Source: Glycocaulis alkaliphilus
Lineage (GTDB): Bacteria > Pseudomonadota > Alphaproteobacteria > Caulobacterales > Maricaulaceae
Assembly (NCBI RefSeq): GCF_004000605.1
Contig: NZ_CP018911.1
Location: 620,001-684,000, forward strand
DNA: 64,000 nt
Direction of reading: 5' to 3'
The stretch's first letter is position 1. Each line of letters opens with the position of its first letter. Below are positions 7,700 to 16,073 of this stretch, in pieces. The position numbers were made by a program, and so were the translations under genes. A model generated the notes under the pieces. That model did not search any database and was not told the origin of the DNA. It was given only the letters and a program-made list of their open reading frames with translations.

Positions 7700-8620
7700 A
7701 TGTTGAAAAACACTATCAGACAAGCGGCGCTCGCCGCACTGGGCTTCCTGGCCGGGGTTGGACTCTCCTCCCTGGAGCGAAGCTACGCACAAGATTACGC
7801 CGCCATCGAGGCCTCTCCGGCCCTGTGGACGATCGAGGCTGATGGCGCGGCCGTCCATCTGTTCGGCACTTTCCACCTGTTGCCTGACGCGCTCGACTGG
7901 CGTTCCGATACGGTGAACACTGCCTTTGCCGAAGCCGGGACGGTGTGGTTCGAGGCCGATGTCCTCAGCCCCGAGACGCAGGCCCAGATGCAGGCCCTGA
8001 TCCCGCAGCTCGGGCTCAATCCGCAAGGCGTCACCCTGTCCTCCCTGCTGGGTGCGGACACCTATGCCGCCTTTGAAGCACAAACCGCAGAGCTGGGCAT
8101 TCCTGCAGCCAATTTCGAGCCTGTGCAGCCCTGGCTTGCCGGGATTACGCTGGGCGCGATGCAGCTCCAGTCATTCGGCTTCAATCCGGCGACGGGTGTC
8201 GAGGCCGTGCTGACGGCTGAGGCCAGTGAACAGGGCAAGCAGCTCGATTACCTGGAAACGGCCGAAGGCCAGCTGCGCATCCTCGCCGGTCTGCCGATGG
8301 ATACCCAGATCGAATGGCTTCGCGTGAGCCTTGAGGAGATGGGCGATCTGCGTGGAGAGCTGGACCGTATGGTCACCGCCTGGGCGACCGGCGACATGGA
8401 TACGCTCGATACGCAGGTGAACGGTTCCATCCGTGATGCCAGCGACGAACTTTATCAGGCGATCATGGTCACCCGTAATCGCGACTGGGTGCCTCAGATC
8501 GAGGCCATGCTGGCATCGGGCGGCACGCATTTCGTGGCGGTCGGGGCAGGTCACCTCCCCGGTGAAGACGGTGTGGTCGAGCTCTTGCGGGCTGAAGGTT
8601 ACACGGTCACTCGCCGCTAG
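7700..8620 (+). CDS. TraB/GumN family protein (Tiki-like putative metallohydrolase), exported
   Basis: A 306-residue member of the TraB/GumN family. The N-terminus has a signal peptide ([17 protein letters not shown], then SYAQ|D), so the protein is probably periplasmic. The family pattern is visible: an early GTFHLLP (paired with LWTIE), GVEAVL in the middle, and [24 protein letters not shown] at the end, which correspond to the conserved GTxH, GxE and GAxHL motifs thought to form a metal-dependent hydrolase site. Substrate unknown. An AT-rich leader (about 7590-7650) and a hairpin terminator at 8646-8677 frame it as a single-gene unit. Confidence 0.88.
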   Translation: MLKNTIRQAALAALGFLAGVGLSSLERSYAQDYAAIEASPALWTIEADGAAVHLFGTFHLLPDALDWRSDTVNTAFAEAGTVWFEADVLSPETQAQMQALIPQLGLNPQGVTLSSLLGADTYAAFEAQTAELGIPAANFEPVQPWLAGITLGAMQLQSFGFNPATGVEAVLTAEASEQGKQLDYLETAEGQLRILAGLPMDTQIEWLRVSLEEMGDLRGELDRMVTAWATGDMDTLDTQVNGSIRDASDELYQAIMVTRNRDWVPQIEAMLASGGTHFVAVGAGHLPGEDGVVELLRAEGYTVTRR

Positions 8621-8645
8621 ACGCATCCATCAATAAGCAGAGATC

Positions 8646-8677
8646 GCCCGCTCCGGGGTGTCGACCCCGGGGCGGGC
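8646..8677 (+). terminator. hairpin after the TraB/GumN gene
   Basis: GC-rich stem: GCCCGC plus CCGGGGT pair with ACCCCGG plus GCGGGC around the GTCG loop, with one unpaired base on each side. Only a short pyrimidine tail follows (TTCCTG), so termination efficiency is uncertain. Confidence 0.6.
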
Positions 8678-8751
8678 TTCCTGTATGGAAGCCGCCGCAT
8701 CGAACTGTCGCGGCACTGTCAAGGCGGTGTCATCCTCAAGGAGGGCTCAAG

Positions 8752-9528
8752 ATGGCCTACAAGACGATCCAGACCAAAACCGAGGGGCGGGTAGGGGTTA
8801 TCACCTTCGACCGGCCATCGGCCCTGAACGCGCTGTGTGACGAGCTGACCACGGAGCTGGCTGCCGCGCTGGAAGCTTTCGAGGCCGATGAGGATATTGG
8901 CTGTGTGGTTCTGACGGGCTCTGCCAAGGCGTTCGCCGCCGGTGCAGACATCAAGGAATTGCAGGATCGCGATTTCGTCTCGCTCTACATGCACGATCCC
9001 TTCGCAAAGAGCTGGGAATCGGTGGCGCGCTTCCGCAAGCCGATTATCGCTGCGGTCGCCGGCTATGCGCTGGGTGGCGGCTGCGAGATCGCCATGATGT
9101 GCGATTTCATCATTGCTGCGGAAACCGCGAAATTCGGTCAGCCCGAGATCAATCTCGGCGTCATGCCCGGCGCGGGCGGCACGCAGCGCCTGCCGCGCGC
9201 TGTCGGCAAGTCCAAGGCCATGGATATGTGCCTGACGGGGCGCATGATGAATGCCGAGGAAGCCGAGCGTGCCGGCCTGGTCTCGCGCATCGTGGCCGCT
9301 GACGACCTGCTCGACACCGCCATGGAAGCGGCAGAGGCCATTGCGGCCAAATCCCTGCCGATCGCGATGATGACCAAGGAAGCGGTGAACATGGCCTATG
9401 AGATGGGCCTGACCGAGGGCATCCGCTTTGAGCGGCGTGTCTTCCAGTCCCAGTTTGCCACCGAAGACCAGAAGGAAGGCATGGCGGCCTTTGCCAGCAA
9501 GCGCGCTGCGCATTTCCGCCACCGCTGA
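8752..9528 (+). CDS. enoyl-CoA hydratase
   Basis: Crotonase-fold hydratase adding water to 2-trans-enoyl-CoA in fatty-acid beta-oxidation. The 258 residues match the short-chain enoyl-CoA hydratase length. Visible are the CoA/oxyanion region [26 protein letters not shown] with the first catalytic Glu, and [22 protein letters not shown] with the second catalytic Glu, so the enzyme should be an active hydratase rather than an isomerase variant. GGAGGGCTCAAG upstream of the ATG is a good ribosome-binding site. It lies between mutM and rpsT, the usual place in Caulobacter-type genomes. Confidence 0.93.
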   Translation: MAYKTIQTKTEGRVGVITFDRPSALNALCDELTTELAAALEAFEADEDIGCVVLTGSAKAFAAGADIKELQDRDFVSLYMHDPFAKSWESVARFRKPIIAAVAGYALGGGCEIAMMCDFIIAAETAKFGQPEINLGVMPGAGGTQRLPRAVGKSKAMDMCLTGRMMNAEEAERAGLVSRIVAADDLLDTAMEAAEAIAAKSLPIAMMTKEAVNMAYEMGLTEGIRFERRVFQSQFATEDQKEGMAAFASKRAAHFRHR

Positions 9529-9670
9529 TTTAGCACGCATCGCGGTTGACGAAGCCGGGGCGCACGGGTATACGCCGCGCCTCACTTCGCTCAACGCTTG
9601 CCTTTTCAAGGGCGCGGCGCGACGATGAGAACTTAGGTTTCAACGACTGTTTCAGGCCCCTGGAGTATCC

Positions 9671-9937
9671 ATGGCGAATACGAGTTCGGCGAAGAAAATG
9701 GTGCGCAAGATTGCGCGCCGCACCGCCATCAACAAAACCCGCCGCTCGCGCATGCGCACCTTTGTGAAAAAGGTCGAGCTGGCTATCGCGGCCGGCAATC
9801 AGACCGAGGCGCGTGACGCCCTGCGTGCGGCCGAGTCCGAAGTCATGAGCGCCGTCTCCAAGGGCGTCATCCACAAGAACACGGGCTCGCGCAAGGTTTC
9901 GCGCCTTTCGGCCCGCGTGAAGTCGATGAACGCCTAG
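9671..9937 (+). CDS. rpsT: 30S ribosomal protein S20
   Basis: An 88-residue, Lys/Arg-rich small-subunit protein that binds 16S rRNA early in assembly. It shows the S20 pattern: [32 protein letters not shown], and the closing [21 protein letters not shown] is seven bases upstream of the ATG. A strong Rho-independent terminator follows, separating it from dnaA. Confidence 0.97.
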   Translation: MANTSSAKKMVRKIARRTAINKTRRSRMRTFVKKVELAIAAGNQTEARDALRAAESEVMSAVSKGVIHKNTGSRKVSRLSARVKSMNA

Positions 9938-9968
9938 TCAAAACTCGTCCTTAGCCGGATAAGTTTAG

Positions 9969-10004
9969 AGCGTGTCTGCAGTATGTCTGCAGGCGCGCTT
10001 TTTT
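9969..10004 (+). terminator. Rho-independent terminator of rpsT
   Basis: A 13-base-pair stem (two G-U wobbles) built from AGCGTGTCTGCAG and CTGCAGGCGCGCT around the loop TATGT, followed by a run of T residues. Confidence 0.9.
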
Positions 10005-10412
10005 ATTTGTTTTCTGTTCAGAAAACCGCCGGGATCGCCTGTTGCACAAGGCGTTCCCACAACCTTTCGCGCTGCAATTTCTCTCCCCTTTGACAGCTGC
10101 AAACACGGCCCGCCATGAACGCCTGCGGAACGTAAACCCTGACTGAATCTTTTTTCACTGCGCAACGTCCAGCGCAATCAGGGAAATCTCCTTGTCAAGC
10201 GCCGAATCGGCCCGGAATCACGGTTAATGATGTTGATTCCCGCAGCGCTCTGGCTAACCTGTCTGGACCGACGCGACTGATCTCCATACGGACCAAGAGC
10301 GGGTTGCGGGGGCGAGCATATGGCTGGCCGCCGAACGGAGAAGTCTTGTCTAAAATCAAGGTAATAGCTGCGGGACATAACTTGCAGCCGACAGGTTTGA
10401 GGTTGGGGACTT
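10005..10412 (+). promoter_or_regulatory. dnaA upstream region with a cluster of four GANTC sites
   Basis: About 400 bases without a gene. Four GANTC sites lie within 95 bases: 10145-10149, 10204-10208, 10215-10219 and 10235-10239. GANTC is the target of the cell-cycle methylase CcrM, and in Caulobacter methylation of such sites in the dnaA promoter modulates dnaA transcription. I see no run of consensus DnaA boxes (TTATCCACA) and no clear TTAA-N7-TTAA CtrA site, so nothing shows this to be the chromosomal origin. Confidence 0.55.
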
Positions 10413-11906
10413 ATGGGGCTGAACAATTCAGTTTCTAACGCCAGAACACAGCAGCGGGGCGTCATGCAGGGTGTGCCGGCCGTCAGCGATGTCTGGCGCG
10501 ATGTACGCGCCAGGCTGCGCCAGGAATACGGGGATGTGATCTATGTTTCCGAGATCGCGCGATTGCGCGTAGCGGAAGATTCCAATGGTTCCATCCAGAT
10601 CATCTGCGCCAATGATTTCGGCCGCGCCTGGGTGGAGGACAATCTGGGCGCCCGGCTTCGTGCGCTGTGGACGACCTTTGATACCGGCCCGCGTGACATC
10701 GTGATCTGTTGTGAAGGCGTTCCGGCTGCCCGCGCTGGCGTCCGGGAGGATCGCCGGGTACCGGCCAGTGCCGCGGCGCCGGTCCGCCCCGCGGCCTCTG
10801 CTGCGCTGGCGCCTGCGCGCGAAGCCCTTGCCAGCTCGGCATCGTCGGCGGCCCTTGGCGGGCCGGAGCGTGCCTCGCGCAGCGATGGCCGCTTCACCTT
10901 CAACACCTTCATGGTCGGCTCGGCCAATGCCATGGCCAGCACGGCGGCCAAGGCGATTGCCGGTGCGTCCGCCCCGCCTTTCAACCCGGCCTTCTTCCAT
11001 GGTGGCTACGGGGTGGGCAAGACGCATCTCTTGAACGCTATCGCCCATTCGGTGAGCCTTGGCGAGTCCGGCCGCAAGGTGCTCTATCTGACGGCCGAGG
11101 AGTTCCTCAACGGCTTCCAGTCGGCTCTGCGGGCGCGTGACGTCCAGCCCTTCAAGGACCAGGTGCGTACCTGTGACGTGCTGCTGATCGATGATGTCCA
11201 CTTCATCGCCGGCAAGCCGAGCACGGAAAGCGAATTCCTGCACACGATTGCAGCCCTGATCGCGGAAAACCGCCAGGTCGTGCTCGCCTCGCATTGCGCG
11301 CCGGCCGAGCTGGGTGTCGGTGATGAACGCCTGCGTTCGCTGCTGCGCGGCGGGTTTGCCTGCGAGCTGTTCGGGCCTGATCTCGATCTGCGCCGCAAGA
11401 TTGTTGACTGCAAGGTGGCGCAGGCCCGCGCCCATTGCCCCGATCTCGATGTACCCGAACAGGTGCGCGATTTCCTGGCGGCCCGCGTGACCAGCTCGGC
11501 GCGCGAGCTCGAAGGCGTGCTCAACAATGTCATCGTCCGCACCGCCTATATGGAGCGCCCGGTGACGATCGAGGCAGTGGAGGAAGTGCTGGGCGATCTG
11601 CCCGTGAAGGCAGAAAAGCGCGTCACGGTCGACGAGATCCAGAAGGCGGTAGCGGCCTATTTCTCGATCACGTCCTCCGACATCAACTCCAAGCGCCGCA
11701 CCCAGTCTGTCGTGCGCCCGCGCCATATCGCCATGTATCTGGCCAAGACCATGACCACGCGCTCCCTGCCCGATATAGGGCGGCGCTTTGGCGGGCGGGA
11801 CCACTCGACGGTCATTCACGCGGTGACCAAAATTACTGCCCAGCTTGGCGCCGATCCGCTTCTGGCCGAAGATATTGAGGCCATTCGCAAGCGTCTTCGC
11901 GGCTGA
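10413..11906 (+). CDS. dnaA: chromosomal replication initiator DnaA (atypical AAA+ residues)
   Basis: Opens the chromosomal origin and also acts as a transcription factor. The 497-residue protein has domain I (about 23-90), an Ala/Pro/Arg-rich linker (about 100-160), AAA+ domain III with Walker [10 protein letters not shown] (197-205) and Walker B LLIDDVHF (257-264), and domain IV with [20 protein letters not shown] and the signature [10 protein letters not shown] (461-470). Sensor 2 (SARELEG) is present. Two usually conserved positions differ: the sensor 1 segment reads ASHCAP instead of the common SDRxP, and box VII reads RLRSLL where the family has the SRF/SRL arginine finger. The start at 10413 is preceded by GAGGTTGGGG; an in-frame ATG at 10464 is an alternative. 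Confidence 0.95.
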   Translation: MGLNNSVSNARTQQRGVMQGVPAVSDVWRDVRARLRQEYGDVIYVSEIARLRVAEDSNGSIQIICANDFGRAWVEDNLGARLRALWTTFDTGPRDIVICCEGVPAARAGVREDRRVPASAAAPVRPAASAALAPAREALASSASSAALGGPERASRSDGRFTFNTFMVGSANAMASTAAKAIAGASAPPFNPAFFHGGYGVGKTHLLNAIAHSVSLGESGRKVLYLTAEEFLNGFQSALRARDVQPFKDQVRTCDVLLIDDVHFIAGKPSTESEFLHTIAALIAENRQVVLASHCAPAELGVGDERLRSLLRGGFACELFGPDLDLRRKIVDCKVAQARAHCPDLDVPEQVRDFLAARVTSSARELEGVLNNVIVRTAYMERPVTIEAVEEVLGDLPVKAEKRVTVDEIQKAVAAYFSITSSDINSKRRTQSVVRPRHIAMYLAKTMTTRSLPDIGRRFGGRDHSTVIHAVTKITAQLGADPLLAEDIEAIRKRLRG

Positions 11907-11927
11907 TTGTGCTGCAACGCCCCCCGG

Positions 11928-11964
11928 CGACCGCAAGAGACCCCTTCTTGCGGTCGTTTTTTTT
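11928..11964 (+). terminator. Rho-independent terminator of dnaA
   Basis: Perfect 11-base-pair stem CGACCGCAAGA / TCTTGCGGTCG with a 7-base loop, followed by eight T residues. It separates dnaA from dnaN. Confidence 0.93.
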
Positions 11965-12060
11965 GGTCTATGGTAAACAACCCGGTCTACTAGCGATTCT
12001 GTCAGGCGGGAGGCTGCGCTTGCCGGGCTTTCCGCCAAATCTGGTCAAAAGGCGATAGAG

Positions 12061-13179
12061 ATGAAGCTCACGATAGAGCGCGCGGCCCTCCTGAAAGCGC
12101 TTGGACACGTCCAGGCGGTGGTGGAACGGCGCAATACCATCCCGATCCTCTCCAACGTGCTGATCAATGCCAACGGCCAGCACATGCGCCTGACCGCGAC
12201 CGACCTTGATACCGAGATCGTGGAAGAGGCCCCCGCCCATGTGGAGCGGGCAGGCATCGTGACGGCTCCGGCCCACACGCTTTATGAGATCGCCCGCAAG
12301 CTGCCTGAAGGGGCGGATGTGACGCTGCAGATGGCCGGTGATGATCCGCGCCTGCAGCTCTCTGCCGGGCGCTCGCGCTTCAACCTGCCCGCGCTGCCCG
12401 CCGGTGACTTCCCCGTCATGCCGACCGAGGATCTGGCGACCAGCTTTACCCTGCCGGCCGCCGCCTTTGCGCGCCTCATCGACAAGACGCGCTTTGCGAT
12501 CTCCACCGAAGAGACGCGCTACTACCTCAACGGCATCCATCTGCACGCGGCAGAGCGTGATGGCCGCAAGACGCTGCGCGCTGTCGCCACCGACGGCCAC
12601 CGTCTGGCGCTGGCCGAAACCGATCTACCCTCTGGCGCGGAAGGCATGCCGGCGGTCATCGTGCCGCGCAAACCCATCCAGGAACTGCGCCGCCTGCTCG
12701 AAGATGTGGATGATGAAATCCGCGTGCAGGTCTCCGAAGGCAAGATCCGTTTCGAGCTGGGCGCAGCGGTGCTGACCTCCAAGCTGATTGACGGCACCTT
12801 CCCGGACTATGAGCGCGTGATCCCGCGCGGCAATGACAAGATCATGAAGGTGGACCGCGCCCCGTTCGCGCAGGCCGTCGACCGGGTGGCCACGATCAGC
12901 CAGGAGAAATCCCGCTCGATCAAGCTGACCGTGTCGGACTCCACGCTGGTTCTGGCGGTCAACAACCCTGAAAGCGGGACGGCGAGCGAAGAGCTGCATG
13001 CCGACTATTCATCCAGCGAAATCGTCATTGGCTTCAATGCGCGCTATCTGCTGGACGTCGCTGCTCAGATCGCTGGCGATGAGGCCATGTTCGAGTTTGC
13101 CGATTCCGGTTCGCCGACGCGCGTGACGGACTCTGGCGATCCGGACGCTGAATACGTGCTGATGCCGCTGCGGGTGTAG
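12061..13179 (+). CDS. dnaN: DNA polymerase III beta sliding clamp
   Basis: Ring-shaped processivity clamp of the replicative polymerase. The 372 residues match the family, with three repeated beta-clamp domains. Typical segments are MKLTIERAALLKALGHVQAVVERRNTIPILSNVLI at the start (quoted in parts: the RRNTIPILSN core), LRAVATDGHRLA in the second domain, KIRFELG and KLIDGTFPDYERVIPR, and the C-terminal DPDAEYVLMPLRV. The final MPLRV is the usual end that forms the peptide-binding pocket. It begins about 100 bases after the dnaA terminator, so it has its own promoter, and recF follows after a repeat-containing gap. Confidence 0.97.
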   Translation: MKLTIERAALLKALGHVQAVVERRNTIPILSNVLINANGQHMRLTATDLDTEIVEEAPAHVERAGIVTAPAHTLYEIARKLPEGADVTLQMAGDDPRLQLSAGRSRFNLPALPAGDFPVMPTEDLATSFTLPAAAFARLIDKTRFAISTEETRYYLNGIHLHAAERDGRKTLRAVATDGHRLALAETDLPSGAEGMPAVIVPRKPIQELRRLLEDVDDEIRVQVSEGKIRFELGAAVLTSKLIDGTFPDYERVIPRGNDKIMKVDRAPFAQAVDRVATISQEKSRSIKLTVSDSTLVLAVNNPESGTASEELHADYSSSEIVIGFNARYLLDVAAQIAGDEAMFEFADSGSPTRVTDSGDPDAEYVLMPLRV

Positions 13180-13267
13180 GGGTTAGCCTGAACGGTTTGC
13201 CCGTCAAAGGACACACCGCCATGCCTGCTGGCGTGTCAGTTTCTGCTCCTACGGTATGTTCATTACC

Positions 13268-13377
13268 GGGGTCCCCGCCCCCGAGCGGGGACCCAGTAAA
13301 CCTGCAAAACAGCGTCATAAGCATGCCGTTTGAAGTCCTGCTTTCGCCTCTGGGTCCCCGCTCGGGGCGGGGACCCC
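13268..13377. repeat. intergenic inverted repeat, family E (GGGTCCCCGC palindrome)
   Basis: Arms at 13268-13296 and 13350-13377 are reverse complements apart from one missing G: the first contains GGGGTCCCCGCCCCC and the second GGCGGGGACCCC. About 53 bases lie between them. The element fills the dnaN-recF gap and ends 24 bases before the recF start. It looks like a REP/BIME-like element. Only one copy is in this window. Confidence 0.75.
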
Positions 13378-13401
13378 GGCTGTTTGCCGGGCAGCTGGAT
13401 C

Positions 13402-14541
13402 ATGAACAGAACATCTGCCGTCACCCGCCTGAAGCTCACCGGCTTTCGCAACTATGCCTGGCTGGATCTCGCGCTGGATGCGCGCCCTGTCTGCCTGTTC
13501 GGCCCCAATGGCGCGGGCAAGACCAATCTGGTTGAAGCGGTGTCTTTTCTCGGGCCGGGCAGGGGGCTTCGCGCCGCCGGTTCCGACGCCGTGCGCCAGC
13601 GCGGCGCTGGCGGGGAAGCGCCGGTCTGGGCGGTCCATGCCGAGGCCGAAACGGCCCACGGCCCGGTAACGCTGGCAACCGGCGCTGACCCCGATAATCC
13701 CGCCCGGCGCAAGACGCGCCTCGAAGGCGTGGCCACCACCCAGACCCAGCTCGCGCGCCTTTTCCCGATGATCTGGCTGACCCCGCGCGAGGACCGGCTG
13801 TGGGCAGGTCCGCGCAGCGACCGCCTGCGCTTTTTCGACCGTCTGGTGCTGGCCGGTGAGCCGGGTCACGGCACGCAGGCCAACGCCTATGACAAGGCGA
13901 TGCGCGAACGCCAGCGCCTGCTGGAGCGCATGGATGAAGGCCTCAGCGTTGATCTGTCATGGCTCGATGCGCTGGAAGCCAAAATGGCCGAAGCGGGCAC
14001 CGCGATGGCGCGTGCGCGTCTGGTGGCCCTCAATGCCCTCCAGAGCGAGATCAATGACCGCCCGGCATCTGCCTTCCCCAAAGCCGATCTTGCGCTCTCC
14101 GGCTATCTGGAGGGGCTTCTCGTGGAGGATGAAGGCGCGGCGCAAACCCGCTTTGCCGCGCGCCTGAAAGACACGCGCCGCAAGGATGGCGCGGCGGGGC
14201 GCGCGCTGACCGGCCCGCACCGCACCGAGCTGGAGGCGCGCCACCGGGAGAAGGATCAGGTGGCGGCGGACTGCTCCACCGGCGAGCAGAAGGCCCTGCT
14301 GCTGGGTCTCGCGCTCGCCCATGGTGCGGCGCTTGCGCGCGAGCGCGGGGCCGCCCCGGTGATGATCTTTGATGAGGCGTGCGCGCATCTGGATGTGGAC
14401 CGCCGCGAGGGCCTTGCCAGCGCGATTGCTGCCATTGGCTGCCAGGCCTGGCTGACGGGCGTGGAGAAGGGCCTGTTCGAGGCGTTCGGCGAGGGCGTGC
14501 AATATGTCAGCGTGGAGGCGGGCCAGGCGGTAAGGGGGTAG
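13402..14541 (+). CDS. recF: DNA replication and repair protein RecF
   Basis: SMC-like ATPase that helps load RecA at single-stranded gaps. The 379-residue protein has Walker A GPNGAGKTN near residue 34, the signature STGEQKALLLGLALAHG, and Walker B VMIFDEACAHLD, all standard for RecF. The start at 13402 was chosen because the RecF fold begins at TRLKLTGFRNYAWLDL; the same frame continues upstream through the palindromic repeat, which is unlikely to be coding. It lies directly after dnaN as in many bacteria. The 3' end abuts another intergenic repeat, and merR converges from the other side. Confidence 0.95.
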   Translation: MNRTSAVTRLKLTGFRNYAWLDLALDARPVCLFGPNGAGKTNLVEAVSFLGPGRGLRAAGSDAVRQRGAGGEAPVWAVHAEAETAHGPVTLATGADPDNPARRKTRLEGVATTQTQLARLFPMIWLTPREDRLWAGPRSDRLRFFDRLVLAGEPGHGTQANAYDKAMRERQRLLERMDEGLSVDLSWLDALEAKMAEAGTAMARARLVALNALQSEINDRPASAFPKADLALSGYLEGLLVEDEGAAQTRFAARLKDTRRKDGAAGRALTGPHRTELEARHREKDQVAADCSTGEQKALLLGLALAHGAALARERGAAPVMIFDEACAHLDVDRREGLASAIAAIGCQAWLTGVEKGLFEAFGEGVQYVSVEAGQAVRG

Positions 14542-14544
14542 GTG

Positions 14545-14650
14545 CGTGCTTCGAGACGGCTTCTTGCGAAGCCTCCTCAGCATGAGGGAGGTTTTCGCCA
14601 TGTCCCTCATCCTGAGGGCGAACGTAGTGAGCGTCTCGAAGGACGAGGGA
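14545..14650. repeat. intergenic palindromic repeat, family B copy 1
   Basis: About 105 bases between the convergent recF and merR genes. It begins CGTGCTTCGAGACG, contains CTCAGCATGAGG and CCCTCATCCTGAGGG, and ends GTCTCGAAGGACGAGGG, so the two ends are inverted relative to each other. A second copy with the same landmarks is at 31943-32043. Confidence 0.85.
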
Positions 14651-14653
14651 CAA

Positions 14654-15076
14654 CTACCCCTTCAGTTTCCGCAACCGCTCCTTTGAGCCTTCATGGATCA
14701 GGCGCAGCTCGTCCAGCGTTTCGTCGATCTGGCGGCGCTTGTCTTCCAGCTCGGCAATCTTCTCGCCCGTGCGCTCGATGACATAGCGCAGCTGCTTCTC
14801 GCGGCCCTCGCCCTCCTGCCCGTAAAGCTGAAGGAAGGTGCGGATCTCCGACAGGGTTGAGCCTATCACCTTGGCCCGCAGGATCAGCGAGAGGCGCTGG
14901 CGGTCGGTCTCGGTGTAGATGCGCTGCGTGCCGACCCGCTGCGGGCTTATCAGCCCCTTGTCCTCATAGAACCGGATCGTGCGCTGGCTGATGTCAAAAT
15001 GCGCGGCGAGATCAGCGATCCCGTAGAGGGTCTCGCCTGCCTCATTCGTTTTCATGCTGGTTGCCGCTCTGGCCAT
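14654..15076 (-). CDS. MerR-family regulator, LiuR-like
   Basis: A 140-residue (from 15076) or 133-residue (from the ATG at 15055) one-component regulator. The N-terminal winged helix is clear: YGIADLAAHFDISQRTIRFYEDKGLISP then TQRIYTETDRQRL (quoted in short parts). It is followed by a dimerisation coiled coil (EKIAELEDKRRQIDETLDEL). The sequence pattern matches LiuR-type regulators, which in proteobacteria control branched-chain amino-acid and terpene acyl-CoA catabolism and respond to a CoA intermediate. It has no effector-binding Cys cluster, arguing against metal sensing. It is divergent from the SDR-carboxylase operon it probably controls, with an ACGTATACGT palindrome between them. Confidence 0.88.
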   Translation of the reverse strand: MARAATSMKTNEAGETLYGIADLAAHFDISQRTIRFYEDKGLISPQRVGTQRIYTETDRQRLSLILRAKVIGSTLSEIRTFLQLYGQEGEGREKQLRYVIERTGEKIAELEDKRRQIDETLDELRLIHEGSKERLRKLKG

Positions 15077-15106
15077 TTCATACTGCCTGACGCTTACAAG
15101 AATTGC

Positions 15107-15123
15107 TTGACGTATACGTAAGC
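15107..15123. promoter_or_regulatory. candidate LiuR-like operator between merR and the SDR gene
   Basis: TTG, the perfect palindrome ACGTATACGT (15110-15119), then AAGC. This resembles the ACGT-spacer-ACGT pattern I recall for LiuR operators. It is the only obvious symmetric element in the divergent intergenic region. Confidence 0.55.
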
Positions 15124-15191
15124 ATGCGTCAGCCTGAAAGAGAAGACAAGAGCCCCGCCAGACGGGCCGGTCAGGGAGGAGAGGCAACGCC

Positions 15192-16073
15192 GTGACTGCC
15201 AAAGGGTATGACAGCGTATTTCGCGAACAGCTGTTCGCCGGGAAGACGATAATCGTCACCGGCGGCGGGTCCGGCATTGGCCGCTGCACCGCCCATGAGC
15301 TGGCCAGCCTTGGCGCAAAAGTCATCATCACCGGGCGCAAGGCGGAGAAGCTTCAAGGCGTCGCTGCCGAGATCGCCGAAGATGGCGGCGTCTGCCACAT
15401 GGCGGGCTTTGACATCCGCGATGAGGACGCCGTGAAGGCTGCGGTGACAGAAATCGTCGCGGAACATGGCCCCGTCCATGGCCTCGTCAACAATGCGGGC
15501 GGGCAGTTTCCGGCCAGCCTGCAGGACATCTCGAAAAAGGGCTGGGACGCGGTGATCGCGACCAATCTGACCGGCGGCTTCCTGATGATGCGCGCCGTGT
15601 TCGAGGCTTCCATGGCCGAACATGGCGGCACGATCGTCAACATGACGGCGGATATGTGGAACGGCATGCCGGGCATGGCCCATTCCGGTGCCGCGCGCGC
15701 AGGGATGGCCAATCTCACCAAGACAGCAGCGTTCGAGTGGGCGCAGTATGGTGTTCGCGTGAATGCGGTGGCGCCTGGCTGGGTCGCCTCGTCGGGCATG
15801 GACACTTATGGCGGCGCGGTGCGCGCCATGATCCCGCATCTGCGCCAGCACCTGCCCGCCAAGCGCATGGGGACGGAGGCAGAGGTTTCATCAGCCATCG
15901 TGTTCCTCCTCAGTGAGGGCGCGAGCTTCATCACCGGCGTGACGCTGGCGATTGATGGTGGTGCGCCGCTGGGCAGCGCGGTTTTCCCCCTGCCTGACCA
16001 TGAAAAGAGCGTTGCCTATAATGGCTTCCACCGGGCGGTGGACCCCGAAGTCCTGCGCGGAGGTGGCAGCTAA
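15192..16073 (+). CDS. short-chain dehydrogenase/reductase, dienoyl-CoA-reductase-like (AtuB/AtuG type)
   Basis: A 293-residue Rossmann-fold oxidoreductase. The dinucleotide motif VTGGGSGIGR is intact, as are NNAGG and the RVNAVAPGWV segment. The classical Tyr-x3-Lys is absent: at that position the protein reads MAHSGAARAGM. The same replacement is seen in 2,4-dienoyl-CoA reductases (HAGxAxA pattern), suggesting an acyl-CoA substrate rather than an alcohol. The start is GTG at 15192, preceded by GGGAGGAGAGG. It is the first gene of the operon under the divergent MerR regulator, and its stop overlaps the start of the carboxyltransferase gene. The terpene-catabolic role is inferred from gene order. 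Confidence 0.85.
   Translation: MTAKGYDSVFREQLFAGKTIIVTGGGSGIGRCTAHELASLGAKVIITGRKAEKLQGVAAEIAEDGGVCHMAGFDIRDEDAVKAAVTEIVAEHGPVHGLVNNAGGQFPASLQDISKKGWDAVIATNLTGGFLMMRAVFEASMAEHGGTIVNMTADMWNGMPGMAHSGAARAGMANLTKTAAFEWAQYGVRVNAVAPGWVASSGMDTYGGAVRAMIPHLRQHLPAKRMGTEAEVSSAIVFLLSEGASFITGVTLAIDGGAPLGSAVFPLPDHEKSVAYNGFHRAVDPEVLRGGGS

Noticed and set aside
10005-10412. Chromosomal origin (oriC) between rpsT and dnaA
   Set aside because: No cluster of DnaA boxes, no AT-rich unwinding element and no clear CtrA sites were found; in Caulobacter-type genomes the origin usually lies elsewhere, near hemE/parA.
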